From positions 124,001 through 188,000 of the forward strand of contig JBLXFD010000002.1 in NCBI GenBank assembly GCA_048262455.1: a stretch of DNA of 64,000 nucleotides, written 5' to 3'. Source of the DNA: Psychromarinibacter sp048262455. Its GTDB lineage: Bacteria > Pseudomonadota > Alphaproteobacteria > Rhodobacterales > Rhodobacteraceae. The notes below the pieces were generated by a model. It was given only the letters and a program-made list of their open reading frames with translations. It did not search any database and had not been told where the DNA came from. Of this stretch, positions 1-8,043 are shown piece by piece. The position numbers and the translations under genes are program-made. Each line of letters begins with the position of its first letter. Position 1 is the first letter of the stretch.

Positions 1-560
1 GCCCGGTCGGAACCGTTGGCGAACAGCGCGGTATCGTCGCGGGTGGAATAGAAGATGCCGGTGTCGCCGTAGATATAGGCGAGGCCGGCGTTGCAGAGGT
101 CGGTGCTGTATCCCGCCAGCGAACATTGCGTGGTGTCCGAGGGCTGCCAGCCGAAGGCCGAGACGTCGAAGGTCTGCTGTCCCTTGGGCCCCCAGCCCTT
201 GGCCACCCCGCTTCCGGTGGTGGCCTGCGCCGGGCGCGCCGGCAGGGTGTTGCCCGCGGCATCGGTGATGCGCGCGCCCACCACCTCGGCGCCCGCCGGC
301 ACATAGATGGTCGCGTAGCCGCCGGGGCCGTCCTGGGTGCCGGCCACGATGACCGGGAAGCTGGAGTAGACCTCGATGATGTCGCCCGCGCTCAGCGCCG
401 GCAGGCCGTTCGCCACCCGCGTCTTGATGTCGTTGCGCGAGTCGGGGGTAAGGTCGATCGTGCCGGTGCCCAGCCAGGCGCCGTGGCCAAGGACGATCGC
501 GGCCGAAACGATCCAGAAGACGAGGGTCCAGAGGATCCGGGAAAATCTTGTGCGAGGCAT
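1..560 (-). CDS. Exported protein of unknown function (3' end outside window)
   Basis: An open frame runs on the minus strand from an ATG at 558-560 to the window edge without a stop, giving 186 codons. The protein starts with MPRTRFSRILWTLVFWIVSA, a basic start followed by one hydrophobic segment (about residues 9-27), so it is a secreted or membrane-anchored protein. The rest is rich in Gly, Thr and Asp with short beta-type stretches (IIEVYSSFPVIVAGT, YATIYVPAGAEVVGARI) and two cysteines near residues 144 and 153. I do not recognise the family. Codon use matches the genome. It is a separate unit from the oxidoreductase gene upstream of it on the same strand (about 270 bases away). Confidence 0.7.
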   Translation of the reverse strand, partial: MPRTRFSRILWTLVFWIVSAAIVLGHGAWLGTGTIDLTPDSRNDIKTRVANGLPALSAGDIIEVYSSFPVIVAGTQDGPGGYATIYVPAGAEVVGARITDAAGNTLPARPAQATTGSGVAKGWGPKGQQTFDVSAFGWQPSDTTQCSLAGYSTDLCNAGLAYIYGDTGIFYSTRDDTALFANGSDR

Positions 561-787
561 CGGCGGGCGTTCCTGTGAAAGCGGGCTTCGTTGACCTGGC
601 ATCGACCCGGCCGGAAGAGTCCGCCTTCACGGCGGGTCCGCAGTCCGCGTGCCAGCGTGGCGGGTCGCCACCAGCTTCCGGTTTGGCGTTAAGATCTGAA
701 GATTCAGTAAAATGCGATCTACAGGGCCGCGCATTCGCGTGGCGCGCCTGCATCGCGGTGCCGGGAGCCGCTAAAGAGCCCCGGAAA

Positions 788-820
788 TCCACGCGAAGCG
801 GCGGCGCCGCCTCGCGTGGA
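788..820 (-). terminator. Long hairpin after the quinone oxidoreductase gene
   Basis: TCCACGCGA at 788-796 pairs perfectly with TCGCGTGGA at 812-820, and the loop holds a further GC-rich inner stem. It lies 13 bases past the stop codon of the minus-strand oxidoreductase gene. Only a short T run follows on the minus strand, so it could be a terminator or an mRNA-stabilising hairpin. The rest of 561-787 shows nothing recognisable. Confidence 0.4.
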
Positions 821-833
821 GCCTGCGTCGGGT

Positions 834-1820
834 TTAACCCGCCACTTCCAGCACGATCTTCCCGATATGCGCGGAGCTTTCCATCCGCGCATGGGCCGCG
901 GCCGCCTCTGTCAGCGCGAAGGTCTCGTCCATCACCGGTGCCACCTGGCCCGAGGCCAGCAGCGGCCAGACCTCCCGCGCCAGGTCCTCGGCGATCGCCG
1001 CCTTGGCCGCGTCGCTTTGGGGGCGCAGGGTCGAGCCGGTGATCGTCAGCCGCCGGGCCATCACCTGGGCAAAGTTCAGCTCTGCCTTCGGCCCCGTGAG
1101 AAAGGCGATCTGCACCAGCCGCCCGTCATCCGCCAGCGCCCGTACGTTGCGGGGGATGTAGTCGCCGCCCACCATGTCGAGGATCAGGTCGGCCCCGCCC
1201 TCGGCGCGCAGCACCTCGACGAAATCCGCCTCGCGGTAGTTGATCGCCTGCTCGGCCCCCAGATCCTTGCAGGCGCGGCACTTCTCGTCGCTGCCGGCGG
1301 TGGCGAAGACCCGGGCGCCGAAACGGTGCGCAAGCTGGATCGCGGTGGTGCCGATGCCGGAAGAGCCGCCGTGCACCAGGAACCGCTCTCCCGCCGTCAG
1401 CCGGCCCCGGCGGAACACGTTGGTCCAGACGGTAAAGAAGGTCTCGGGCAGGCAGGCGGCCTCGCGCAGCCCCATTCCCTCGGGCAGCGGCAGCGCGTGG
1501 TCGGCCTGGGTCAGGGCATACTCGGCATAGCCCCCGCCCGGCAGCAGCGCGCAGACCGCGTCGCCCTTCGCGTAGCGCGTCACCCCGGGTCCGACGGCGG
1601 CGACGGTTCCCGCGGCCTCCAGCCCCGGCAGGTCCGAGGCGCCCGGCGGCGGGTCGTAGGCCCCGGCCCGCTGCAGCGCGTCGGGGCGGTTGACCCCGGC
1701 ATAGGCGACGCGGATCAGGATCTGCCCGTGCCCCGGCTCGGGCACCGGACGCTGTACGGGGCGCAGCACTTCAGGCCCGCCGGGGCGGGAAATTTCCATG
1801 GCGGTCATCATCTGTGTCAT
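834..1820 (-). CDS. NAD(P)H-quinone oxidoreductase, medium-chain dehydrogenase family
   Basis: A 328-residue zinc-free medium-chain dehydrogenase/reductase of the quinone oxidoreductase (Qor/PIG3) type, expected to reduce quinones with NADPH in the cytosol. Seen: an N-terminal GroES-like part with AGVNRPDALQRAG (residues 41-53), the GLEAAGTVAAVGPGV stretch, and the Rossmann nucleotide site HGGSSGIGTTAIQLA at about 150-164. The catalytic zinc cysteines of alcohol dehydrogenases are absent. The ATG at 1818-1820 has GGAG seven bases upstream. The gene starts ten bases after coq9 ends, so the two are probably one transcript, which fits a link to ubiquinone metabolism. The precise substrate is not known. 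Confidence 0.88.
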   Translation of the reverse strand: MTQMMTAMEISRPGGPEVLRPVQRPVPEPGHGQILIRVAYAGVNRPDALQRAGAYDPPPGASDLPGLEAAGTVAAVGPGVTRYAKGDAVCALLPGGGYAEYALTQADHALPLPEGMGLREAACLPETFFTVWTNVFRRGRLTAGERFLVHGGSSGIGTTAIQLAHRFGARVFATAGSDEKCRACKDLGAEQAINYREADFVEVLRAEGGADLILDMVGGDYIPRNVRALADDGRLVQIAFLTGPKAELNFAQVMARRLTITGSTLRPQSDAAKAAIAEDLAREVWPLLASGQVAPVMDETFALTEAAAAHARMESSAHIGKIVLEVAG

Positions 1821-1830
1821 GCAGGCGCTC

Positions 1831-2541
1831 CTATATCCGCGGCCCCGGCCCGCCCCAGCGGCCCGGCAGCTCCGCCTCGGCGCCGCGCCGGGGCGGTTTG
1901 ACCCGGCTGAACAGCCACTCCGGCCCCTTCATCAGCGGGCCCAGCACCGGGTTGCCCCGGACCTGCGCCTTCAGCTTCTCGATCTGCATCACGTTCTCGA
2001 TCCGCCGGTCGAGGAAGGCCCAGGTGGCCGCGTTGCCCTCGGACTGGTCGCCCAGCCAGTACAGCACGGTGGCGCTGTAGACCCCGGCGAGGGTGGCGCG
2101 CTTGGTGTACCAGTTGATGTCGTCCGAGGGATCGCCCAGCGCGTCCCAGATGGCGTCGGCGGTGTTCCAGATCAGCCGCGCGCCCTCGGGGGCGTTCTGC
2201 GGCAGCGCGAAGAAGGCGGTGCCGCGGCGCACCGCCTCGCGGTCGGTGATCGCCTCGATCCGGGCGCGCACGGCGAAGGTCACCTTCTCGCGGATCTTCA
2301 TCCCGGCGATGTCGGTGCGCCGCAGCCGGGCCAGCATCTCGCGGTCGCCCTGCCGGTGGTACTCGGCCGCGAGGTCCAGCGCGCCGCGCGGGCAGACGGC
2401 GCGGGCCGACTGCAGGTCTATCCCGATGTCGCGGGCGGCGGCGGCGAAGGTGGCTTCGGACCAGCCGTCGAACGGCACATGCGCCAGCGCCGCCTCGGTC
2501 AGACGGGTTCGGGTCTCGTTGAAATCGGCGGGTTCGGTCAT
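1831..2541 (-). CDS. coq9: COQ9 family protein (ubiquinone biosynthesis accessory factor)
   Basis: A 236-residue homologue of COQ9, a lipid-binding protein of TetR-like fold that assists late hydroxylation steps of ubiquinone synthesis. Seen: the TRTRLTEAALAHVPFDGWSE start, the conserved GWSEATFAAAA helix, and the central WNTADAIWDALGDPSDDINWYTKRATLAGVY region (about residues 125-155) that is characteristic of the family. Alphaproteobacterial COQ9 genes commonly lie divergent from rpsU, exactly as here. AGGAGG precedes the ATG by five bases. It appears to head a two-gene unit with the quinone oxidoreductase. Confidence 0.92.
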   Translation of the reverse strand: MTEPADFNETRTRLTEAALAHVPFDGWSEATFAAAARDIGIDLQSARAVCPRGALDLAAEYHRQGDREMLARLRRTDIAGMKIREKVTFAVRARIEAITDREAVRRGTAFFALPQNAPEGARLIWNTADAIWDALGDPSDDINWYTKRATLAGVYSATVLYWLGDQSEGNAATWAFLDRRIENVMQIEKLKAQVRGNPVLGPLMKGPEWLFSRVKPPRRGAEAELPGRWGGPGPRI

Positions 2542-2577
2542 GGCATCCTCCTGTGGCCGCGCCTTGGGGGCGGGCAG

Positions 2578-2606
2578 TGGACAAGCTAGCGGGGCTGCGC
2601 TATACG
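2578..2606 (+). promoter_or_regulatory. Probable sigma-70 promoter of rpsU
   Basis: TGGACA at 2578-2583 (5 of 6 to consensus) and TATACG at 2601-2606 (4 of 6) are separated by exactly 17 bases, about 54 bases before the rpsU start. It sits in the 118-base divergent gap shared with coq9. Prediction from sequence only. Confidence 0.55.
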
Positions 2607-2659
2607 GCCACCTCCTGCAATCTGATGCAACTTCAACCTAGAAAGGTGGTGACAACCAC

Positions 2660-2866
2660 ATGCAGGTCAGCGTTCGCGACAACAATGTCGATCAGGCCCT
2701 GCGGGCCCTGAAGAAGAAGCTGCAGCGTGAGGGCGTGTTCCGCGAAATGAAGCTTCGGCAACATTTCGAGAAACCGTCCGAGAAGCGCGCGCGCGAGAAG
2801 GCCGAGGCCATCCGCCGTGCTCGTAAACTCGCACGCAAGAAGGCCCAGCGCGAAGGGCTTCTCTGA
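2660..2866 (+). CDS. rpsU: 30S ribosomal protein S21
   Basis: A 68-residue small-subunit protein that binds near the 3' end of 16S rRNA and takes part in initiation. The sequence starts MQVSVRDNNVDQALRALKKK and has the conserved REMKLRQHFEKPSEKR block, then the basic helix RRARKLARKKAQ. Length and sequence are typical of alphaproteobacterial S21. AAGGTGG lies about nine bases upstream of the ATG. The gene stands alone, with its own promoter candidate and a terminator just downstream. Confidence 0.97.
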   Translation: MQVSVRDNNVDQALRALKKKLQREGVFREMKLRQHFEKPSEKRAREKAEAIRRARKLARKKAQREGLL

Positions 2867-2908
2867 AGCTTCCGACGCTGTGTTCGGGGAAACCCGCACA
2901 ACAGGCGA

Positions 2909-2940
2909 CCCCCGTGGCCCCGGCCCGGGGGTTTTCTTTT
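2909..2940 (+). terminator. Rho-independent terminator of rpsU
   Basis: CCCCCG at 2909-2914 pairs with CGGGGG at 2926-2931 and is followed at once by GTTTTCTTTT-type T-rich sequence (to 2940), about 40 bases after the rpsU stop. Confidence 0.75.
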
Positions 2941-2983
2941 GCCTGTATCCATGGGGTTCGGCGGGCCGGTGCCCGCGGCCACC

Positions 2984-3514
2984 TCAGCGCGTGAGGTAGG
3001 CCGCGTAAGCCCAGCCCTCGGCGCCCGATTCGTGCTCGACCTTCACCCAGTTGCCCGAGCGGGCGGTGACGGCGACCCAGTCGCCCTGTTCCATCGGGCG
3101 GATCACCGGGTGGGCCTTGCCGGGACCGGAGCGCAGGTTCAGGGGGCCGGTCTCGGGCCAGACCACGCTGGGGTAGCGCTTGATCTCCTGGATTGCCGGG
3201 GCGGCGGGGGGTGCTGCGACCACCTTGGGTTTCGGCTTCGCCTTGGGCTGCGCCGCGCGCCAGGCGTCGGGGGACATCAGCTGGCCGTTGCGCAGCCAGC
3301 CGCGGGCGCCGCTGGGCAGGCGCACCATGGTCCAGCCGATGGTGCCCTCCAGCGCCTCGACCCGAAGGCCCGCCGGCACCCGCGTCACCGCCTCGTACAA
3401 GGGGTCCGGTCCAGCCCGCAACGCCGCGCCGGTGGAGACCACGGCCTGCCCCGCCTGCGCCGCGCCGGCCGCCAGAAGGGTGGTGACGGCCAGAGTAATT
3501 GCCCTGATGCTCAT
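2984..3514 (-). CDS. Exported protein with two SH3 (SH3b) domains
   Basis: I take the ATG at 3512-3514 (176 residues) because GGGGAG lies seven bases upstream and it begins a clean signal peptide, MSIRAITLAVTTLLAAGAAQA; an upstream in-frame start at 3571 would add 19 residues without such a signal. Two bacterial SH3 modules follow: one at about 23-78 (ALRAGPDPLYEAVTRVPAG, GWTMVRLPSGARGWL) and one at about 118-176 (LNLRSGPGKAHPVIRPMEQGD, GNWVKVEHESGAEGW). They are joined by a Pro/Lys/Ala linker. Such proteins usually bind the cell wall or act in the periplasm; the exact role is unknown. It is a single gene. Confidence 0.85.
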   Translation of the reverse strand: MSIRAITLAVTTLLAAGAAQAGQAVVSTGAALRAGPDPLYEAVTRVPAGLRVEALEGTIGWTMVRLPSGARGWLRNGQLMSPDAWRAAQPKAKPKPKVVAAPPAAPAIQEIKRYPSVVWPETGPLNLRSGPGKAHPVIRPMEQGDWVAVTARSGNWVKVEHESGAEGWAYAAYLTR

Positions 3515-3689
3515 GAAATGCTCCCCACAAAATCGATGCGGCGCAGGATAACACGCCGGGGCGCCCGCCAAAGCCGCCGGGCGCGAACACTGCGTTTCCG
3601 CCTGCGCGCCAGTGGTCGGGGCGCGCGGGGGGATTGGCTATGGATGACCCGGGACCGGGGGTCTAAGATGCGGCGCAGGAGGACTTTTC

Positions 3690-4241
3690 ATGCGGATCCT
3701 GCTGTTTTTGCTCGCCCTGACCCCCGCGCCCGCCGCCGCGCAGGCCTATTGCGAGGAACTGTGGTTCACCCGCAACCTGCTGTTCGACCGCGCCGGGTAT
3801 TGTTTCTCCACCGCGCTGGGACAATCCGTCTTCGACAACGCCGATTGTCGCGGCAAGGTGGTGCTGGAGGGGGTCGAGGCCGACACCATGCGTCTGCTGC
3901 TGGACCTTGAAAACGCGGCGGGATGCCGGGTGGATACCCGGCGCGGCTGGATCGAGGTGGGGCATGTCGGCCTGCGCCGGAAGATGACCGACCTGCCGAT
4001 TCCCGCCCGCAGCAGCCGCACCTGCGCCGCCTGGGCGGGCGATCCGCTGCCGCTGCGGCTGGCGCGCGCCCCGGAGGCCGAGGTGGTGGCGGCGGCGCGG
4101 CCCGGCGACACCCTGACCTTCGGCTTCGAGGACGCGGGCCGGTGGCGCTATGCCGAGCTGACCCGCGAGGGCCGGGTGATCGGCGCGGGCTGGACCGATA
4201 CGGTGATCGGCGCGGCGGACTGCGCCGGGCCGGGGGGCTGA
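3690..4241 (+). CDS. Exported YARHG/DUF4453-type protein
   Basis: A 183-residue protein with a signal peptide (MRILLFLLALTPAPAAAQA) and an immediately following block YCEELWFTRNLLFDRAGYCF, which resembles the YARHG/DUF4453 motif of small secreted alphaproteobacterial proteins. Six or so cysteines are present, consistent with disulfides in the periplasm. The C-terminal half is beta-rich with no known motif. Function is unknown. Its stop codon abuts the recR stop on the other strand, with no bases between. Confidence 0.8.
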   Translation: MRILLFLLALTPAPAAAQAYCEELWFTRNLLFDRAGYCFSTALGQSVFDNADCRGKVVLEGVEADTMRLLLDLENAAGCRVDTRRGWIEVGHVGLRRKMTDLPIPARSSRTCAAWAGDPLPLRLARAPEAEVVAAARPGDTLTFGFEDAGRWRYAELTREGRVIGAGWTDTVIGAADCAGPGG

Positions 4242-4838
4242 TCAGAGGCTCTTGCGGGCCCGCAGCGCGGCGGTGATCGTGCCGTCGTCGAGGTAGTCCA
4301 GCTCTCCTCCGATCGGCACCCCCTGCGCCAGCGAGGTCACCCGCACCCGGTCCTCCAGCTGGTCGGCGATGTAATGGGCGGTGGTCTGGCCGTCGACGGT
4401 GGCGTTCAGGGCAAGGATCACCTCGCTCACCTGCTCTGCCGCGACGCGGTCGGCCAGCTTGGGGATGCGCAGTTCCTCCGGCCCCACCGCGTCCAGCGCC
4501 GACAAGGTGCCGCCGAGCACGTGGTAACGGCCCCGGAACACGCCGGAGCGTTCCATGGCCCAGAGATCGGCCACGTCCTCGACCACGCAGATCTCGCCGT
4601 TGGCGCGCTTTTCCGAGGTGCAGATGCCGCAGATGTCGGCGGTGGAGACATTGCCGCAGTTCAGGCATTCGCGCGCGGTGGCGGAGACCGCCAGCATCGC
4701 CTCGGCCAGGGGCTGCATCAGCAGGCCGCGCTTCTTGATCAGGTGCAGCACGGCCCGGCGGGCCGAGCGCGGGCCGAGGCCCGGCAGGCGGGCCATCATC
4801 TCGATCAGGGTCTCGATTTCGCGGGGTGCGTCGTTCAT
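4242..4838 (-). CDS. recR: Recombination mediator protein RecR
   Basis: A 198-residue RecR, which with RecF and RecO loads RecA onto gapped single-stranded DNA. Seen in order: the helix-hairpin-helix LPGLGPRSARRAVLHL (about 18-33), a four-cysteine zinc site C58-x2-C61-x8-C70-x2-C73, and a TOPRIM domain with VVEDVADLWAMERSG and the C-terminal GLP-type VPIGGELDYLDDGT segment. The full family length is present. In most bacteria recR follows ybaB directly in a dnaX-ybaB-recR operon; here 1.5 kb and an opposite-strand gene separate them. Confidence 0.97.
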   Translation of the reverse strand: MNDAPREIETLIEMMARLPGLGPRSARRAVLHLIKKRGLLMQPLAEAMLAVSATARECLNCGNVSTADICGICTSEKRANGEICVVEDVADLWAMERSGVFRGRYHVLGGTLSALDAVGPEELRIPKLADRVAAEQVSEVILALNATVDGQTTAHYIADQLEDRVRVTSLAQGVPIGGELDYLDDGTITAALRARKSL

Positions 4839-4883
4839 GCGCCAAGGTTAGACCGGGGGCGCGGCAAGCGACAGGGGGGTTCG

Positions 4884-6265
4884 ATGACGGCACCGGCACG
4901 GCAGGGCGAGGTTTCGTTCTGGTACGCCGACCTCGGCGGGCTGCCGGCGCGGCGGCCGGGGCCGAAGGGGGATATCAGCGCCGACGTCTGCATCGTCGGC
5001 GCGGGCTACACCGGGTTGTGGACGGCCTATTACCTGAAGCAGGCGGCGCCGGAGCTGGACGTGGTGATCGTGGAAAAGGAGTTCGCCGGCTTCGGCGCCT
5101 CGGGGCGCAACGGCGGCTGGCTGACCGGCGGCTTCGCCTGGGACCCCGCCCGCTACCTGCCGGCGCGGGGCCGGGCGGGGGTGCTGGAGATGGTGCGCGC
5201 GATGCACGGCGCGGTGGACGAGGTGGTGCGCGTGGCCGGGGCCGAGGGGATCGACGCCGACATCCACCGCACCGACGAGCTGGTGCTGGCCACCAACCCG
5301 GCGCAGGCGCAGCGGATGCGGGCCGAGGCGGCGCGGCGGGCGGCATGGGGCGAGGCGGAGCGGGTGGGCCTGCTGGACGCGGCCGGGGCGCGCGAGAGGG
5401 TGGCGGTGCCGGACGTTCAGGGCGCGATTCTGGTGCGAGGGGTGGCGCGGATCCAGCCCGCCAAGCTGGTGCGCGGCCTCGCCGCGGCGGTGGAGCGGTT
5501 GGGCGTGCGGATCTATGAGGGCACGCCGGCCACCGGGATCGCCCCCGGTGCCGTCACTACCCCGCAAGGGACGGTGCGCGCGGGGGCCGTCCTGCGCGCC
5601 ACCGAGGGCTTCACCGCCCAGATCCCCGGCGCGCGGCGCGACTGGCTGCCGCTGAACTCGGCCCAGGTGGTGACCGAGCCGCTGCCGCAGGCGGTCTGGG
5701 ATCGGATCGGCTGGCAGGGCGGCGAGATCGTGGGGGATTTCGCGCATCTCTACTGCTACTGCCAGCGCACCCGCGAGGGGCGCATCGCCGTGGGCGGGCG
5801 CGGCACGCCCTACCGCTTCGGGTCCCGGCTGGACGTGGCGGGGCGGCCCGACGCGGCCACGGTGCGGCGGTTGGTGGGGGTGCTGCACCGGCACTTTCCG
5901 GCCGTACGGGAGGCGCGGATCGACCATGCCTGGTGCGGCGTGCTGGGGGTGCCGCGCACTGGTGCGCCACGGTGGGGTTCGACCGCGCCACCGGGCTGGG
6001 ATGGGCCGGGGGCTACGTGGGGGTCGGGGTTTCGACCTCGAACCTGGCGGGGCGGACGCTGGCCGACCTGGTGCGGGGGCGCGAGACGGCGCTGACGGCG
6101 CTGCCATGGTGCGGGCGCCGGGTGCGGCGCTGGGAGCCGGAGCCGCTGCGCTGGATGGGGATCCGCGGCACCTACGCGCTGCTGGCCGCCGCGGACCGGC
6201 GGGAGGCGCGGGGTGGCGGGACCTCTCGGCTGGCGCGGCTGGCGGAGGTGGTGAGCGGGCGGTGA
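4884..6265 (+). pseudogene. FAD-dependent oxidoreductase (DAO/PuuB type), frameshifted
   Basis: Reads as a full-length (about 460 residues) D-amino-acid-oxidase-fold flavoprotein of the PuuB/OrdL type, but in two frames. The first part begins at ATG 4884 with VCIVGAGYTGLWTAYYLK (FAD site, G39-x-G-x-x-G44) and FAGFGASGRNGGWLTGG, and runs to GVLGVPR at about 5957. The expected continuation DWCATVGFDRATGLGWAGGYVGVGVSTSNL is found one frame over and ends at 6265. One missing base between 5957 and 5958 (CGC-GAC-TGG would restore Arg-Asp-Trp) explains it. Either the gene is inactivated near its C-terminus or this is a sequencing error. The substrate, probably an amine or amino acid, is not determinable. 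Confidence 0.85.
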
Positions 6266-6279
6266 GGGAGACAGCGGCG

Positions 6280-6363
6280 CGCCTGCGGCGCAAGATTTCA
6301 CTGGCGGGCGAGGGGCGCTGCCCCTCGCGCTCCCCGGGATCCTTCGAACCCAGAGAAATGCAG
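6280..6363 (+). repeat. Dispersed hairpin repeat, copy A
   Basis: First of four related elements (others at 23870, 53931 and 59600). It holds CCTGCGGCG, then a perfect hairpin CGAGGGGC (6309-6316) GCT GCCCCTCG (6320-6327), then CTCCCCGGGAT and a CTTCGAACCCAGAGA tail. It is nearly identical to the copy at 59600. It sits between the convergent 3' ends of the flavoprotein pseudogene and ybaB. Confidence 0.75.
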
Positions 6364-6389
6364 GGGCAGGCGCTTTTGGGGGCGGCGCG

Positions 6390-6734
6390 CTAGAAGGGCA
6401 GCTTCATGTCGGCGGGCAGGCCCATTTCCTCGGTGATGCGGCGCATCTCCTGCTGGCCGCGCTCGGTGGCCTTCTGCTGGGCGTCCTTGACGGCGGCGAG
6501 GATCAGGTCCTCGGCCACTTCCTTTTCCTCGGCGGTGAAGATCGAGGGGTCGATCTCGAGCCCCGTCAGCTCGCCCTTGGCGGTGGCGGTGGCCTTGACG
6601 AGGCCCGCGCCGGCCTCGCCGGTGACGGTGATGGCGGACAGGTTGTCCTGCATCTGCGCCATCTTTTCCTGCATTTCCTTGGCTTTTTTCATCATCCCGG
6701 CCATGTCGCCGAGGTTGCCCAGTCCCTTGAACAT
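6390..6734 (-). CDS. ybaB: YbaB/EbfC family nucleoid-associated protein
   Basis: A 114-residue member of the YbaB/EbfC family, small dimeric DNA-binding proteins linked to nucleoid organisation and usually encoded beside dnaX and recR. Seen: MFKGLGNLGDMAGMMKKAKEMQEKMAQMQ, the family's helical N-terminus, followed by a beta-sheet core (ITVTGEAGAGLVKATATAKGE) and a C-terminal helix ending in MGLPADMKLPF. Length is typical. The gene lies between dnaX and recR on the same strand, but with opposite-strand genes inserted on both sides. Confidence 0.95.
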   Translation of the reverse strand: MFKGLGNLGDMAGMMKKAKEMQEKMAQMQDNLSAITVTGEAGAGLVKATATAKGELTGLEIDPSIFTAEEKEVAEDLILAAVKDAQQKATERGQQEMRRITEEMGLPADMKLPF

Positions 6735-6873
6735 CGTGTCTCTCCCATGCGGATTTGCCTCTCAATATGGGCTGGCGCGGCGCCCGACAAGGCGGGGGCG
6801 GGGCGGGATCGGCCGTTTCGTGCTATGCTGCGCGGATTGTGACAACGGAAATTCTTCAGCGGAGGGTGTTTCG

Positions 6874-8040
6874 ATGCGGGTGCTTTCGATCGTGCTGTTA
6901 TGGGGGGTGCTGGCCGCGCCGGGTGTTGCGGCGCAGGAGGGGCCGGCGCTGGCGGCCGGTCAGGCGGTGCTGGAGGCGCGGCTGCCGGAGGGCGCGCCGG
7001 AGGCGCTGCGGGAGGGGCTGGCGGAGATGCCGGAGGGCGCGACGGCGGCGACGCTGGGGCACCTGCTGTATGCCCGCCGGCACTGGGACGAGGCCGCCTG
7101 GGCCTTCGCCGAGGCGGCGCTGGAGGGGGGCGGCGGCACCGACCTGAGCAACGCGGCGGCGCTGCTGTCGGCGGTGCACGCGGCGGCGCCCGACCCTGCC
7201 CTGGCCGCGGCGGCGCTGGCGGCGGGAGAGGCGGCGGTGGCGGGGCTGCCGGAGGTGGCGGCGGCCTGGAACGCGCTGGCGCGGGCGGCGCTGGCGGCCG
7301 GCGACCCGGCGCGCGCGGTGGAGGCGGCGCGGCGGGCCGTTGCGCTGGCGCCGGAGGAGCCGCTCTACCACGCCAACCTGGCGCGGGCGCTGGCGGCGGC
7401 GGGGGACATGGCCGGGGCGGCCGAGGCGCTGGCCGCGGCGCGGGCGCTGGCGCCGAACGGCATGGCCTACATCGCCGCCCGCGCCGCGCTGCCGCAGGAC
7501 CTGCCGGCGCCGGCCGGGGCCGAGGAGATCTGCGCGGTGGACTTCCGCTGCCAGGAGATCTGCCCGAAGAGCATCATCGGCGGCATCCAGTCGGTGACCT
7601 GCGAGATGGAGAACATGAACGCGCAGATGGCCTGCCGCGACGGGCTACCCTTTCCCGTGGCCTACGACTGCAGGGAGAAGCTGCCCGAGTACGGGATCCT
7701 GATCCCCGGGCTGAACGCGGGTTTCTCCGCCTGCGCGCCGGGGTTCTGCGTACACGTGCTGGTGGACGGCGAGGGCAACGTCGACATGCGGGTCGAGGCG
7801 GGGGTGAGCGCCGGACCGCTGTCGGTCTACCTGCGGGCGGACGGGCACTACAGCCCCGATGGCGGCGTCAGCTTCGACAATTACGGCGGCGGCGTGCGGC
7901 TGTCCCTGCTGAATTCGAAGATGGCGCAGGCGGCGGGGGAGTACGGCCACCCGCCGGCGCATATCGAGATCGAGGGGCTGGAGGGGCGGCCGGCGGAGAT
8001 GACGCTGGAGAGCTACAACAAGGGGCTGATCTCGATGTGA
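6874..8040 (+). CDS. Exported TPR-like protein with an eight-cysteine C-terminal domain
   Basis: The ATG at 6874 follows GGAGGG at an eight-base distance and begins a signal peptide (MRVLSIVLLWGVLAAPGVAAQ); the product has 388 residues. Residues about 25-210 are Ala/Leu-rich helices that read as degenerate tetratricopeptide repeats (DPARAVEAARRAVALAPEEP, ending AAARALAPNG). From about 220 the protein changes character: eight cysteines (EIC, FRC, EIC, VTC, MAC, YDC, SAC, GFC) within 75 residues, then a beta-rich segment. An even number of cysteines in an exported protein suggests disulfides. I do not recognise the C-terminal domain. The gene lies between dnaX and ybaB on the opposite strand; the N-terminal half has very high GC. 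Confidence 0.8.
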   Translation: MRVLSIVLLWGVLAAPGVAAQEGPALAAGQAVLEARLPEGAPEALREGLAEMPEGATAATLGHLLYARRHWDEAAWAFAEAALEGGGGTDLSNAAALLSAVHAAAPDPALAAAALAAGEAAVAGLPEVAAAWNALARAALAAGDPARAVEAARRAVALAPEEPLYHANLARALAAAGDMAGAAEALAAARALAPNGMAYIAARAALPQDLPAPAGAEEICAVDFRCQEICPKSIIGGIQSVTCEMENMNAQMACRDGLPFPVAYDCREKLPEYGILIPGLNAGFSACAPGFCVHVLVDGEGNVDMRVEAGVSAGPLSVYLRADGHYSPDGGVSFDNYGGGVRLSLLNSKMAQAAGEYGHPPAHIEIEGLEGRPAEMTLESYNKGLISM

Positions 8041-8043
8041 GGG

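Noticed and set aside
7150..7480. Apparent simple repeat of GCG/GGC units in the TPR gene
   Set aside because: This is Ala/Gly codon bias in a helical low-complexity region, not a perfect tandem repeat.
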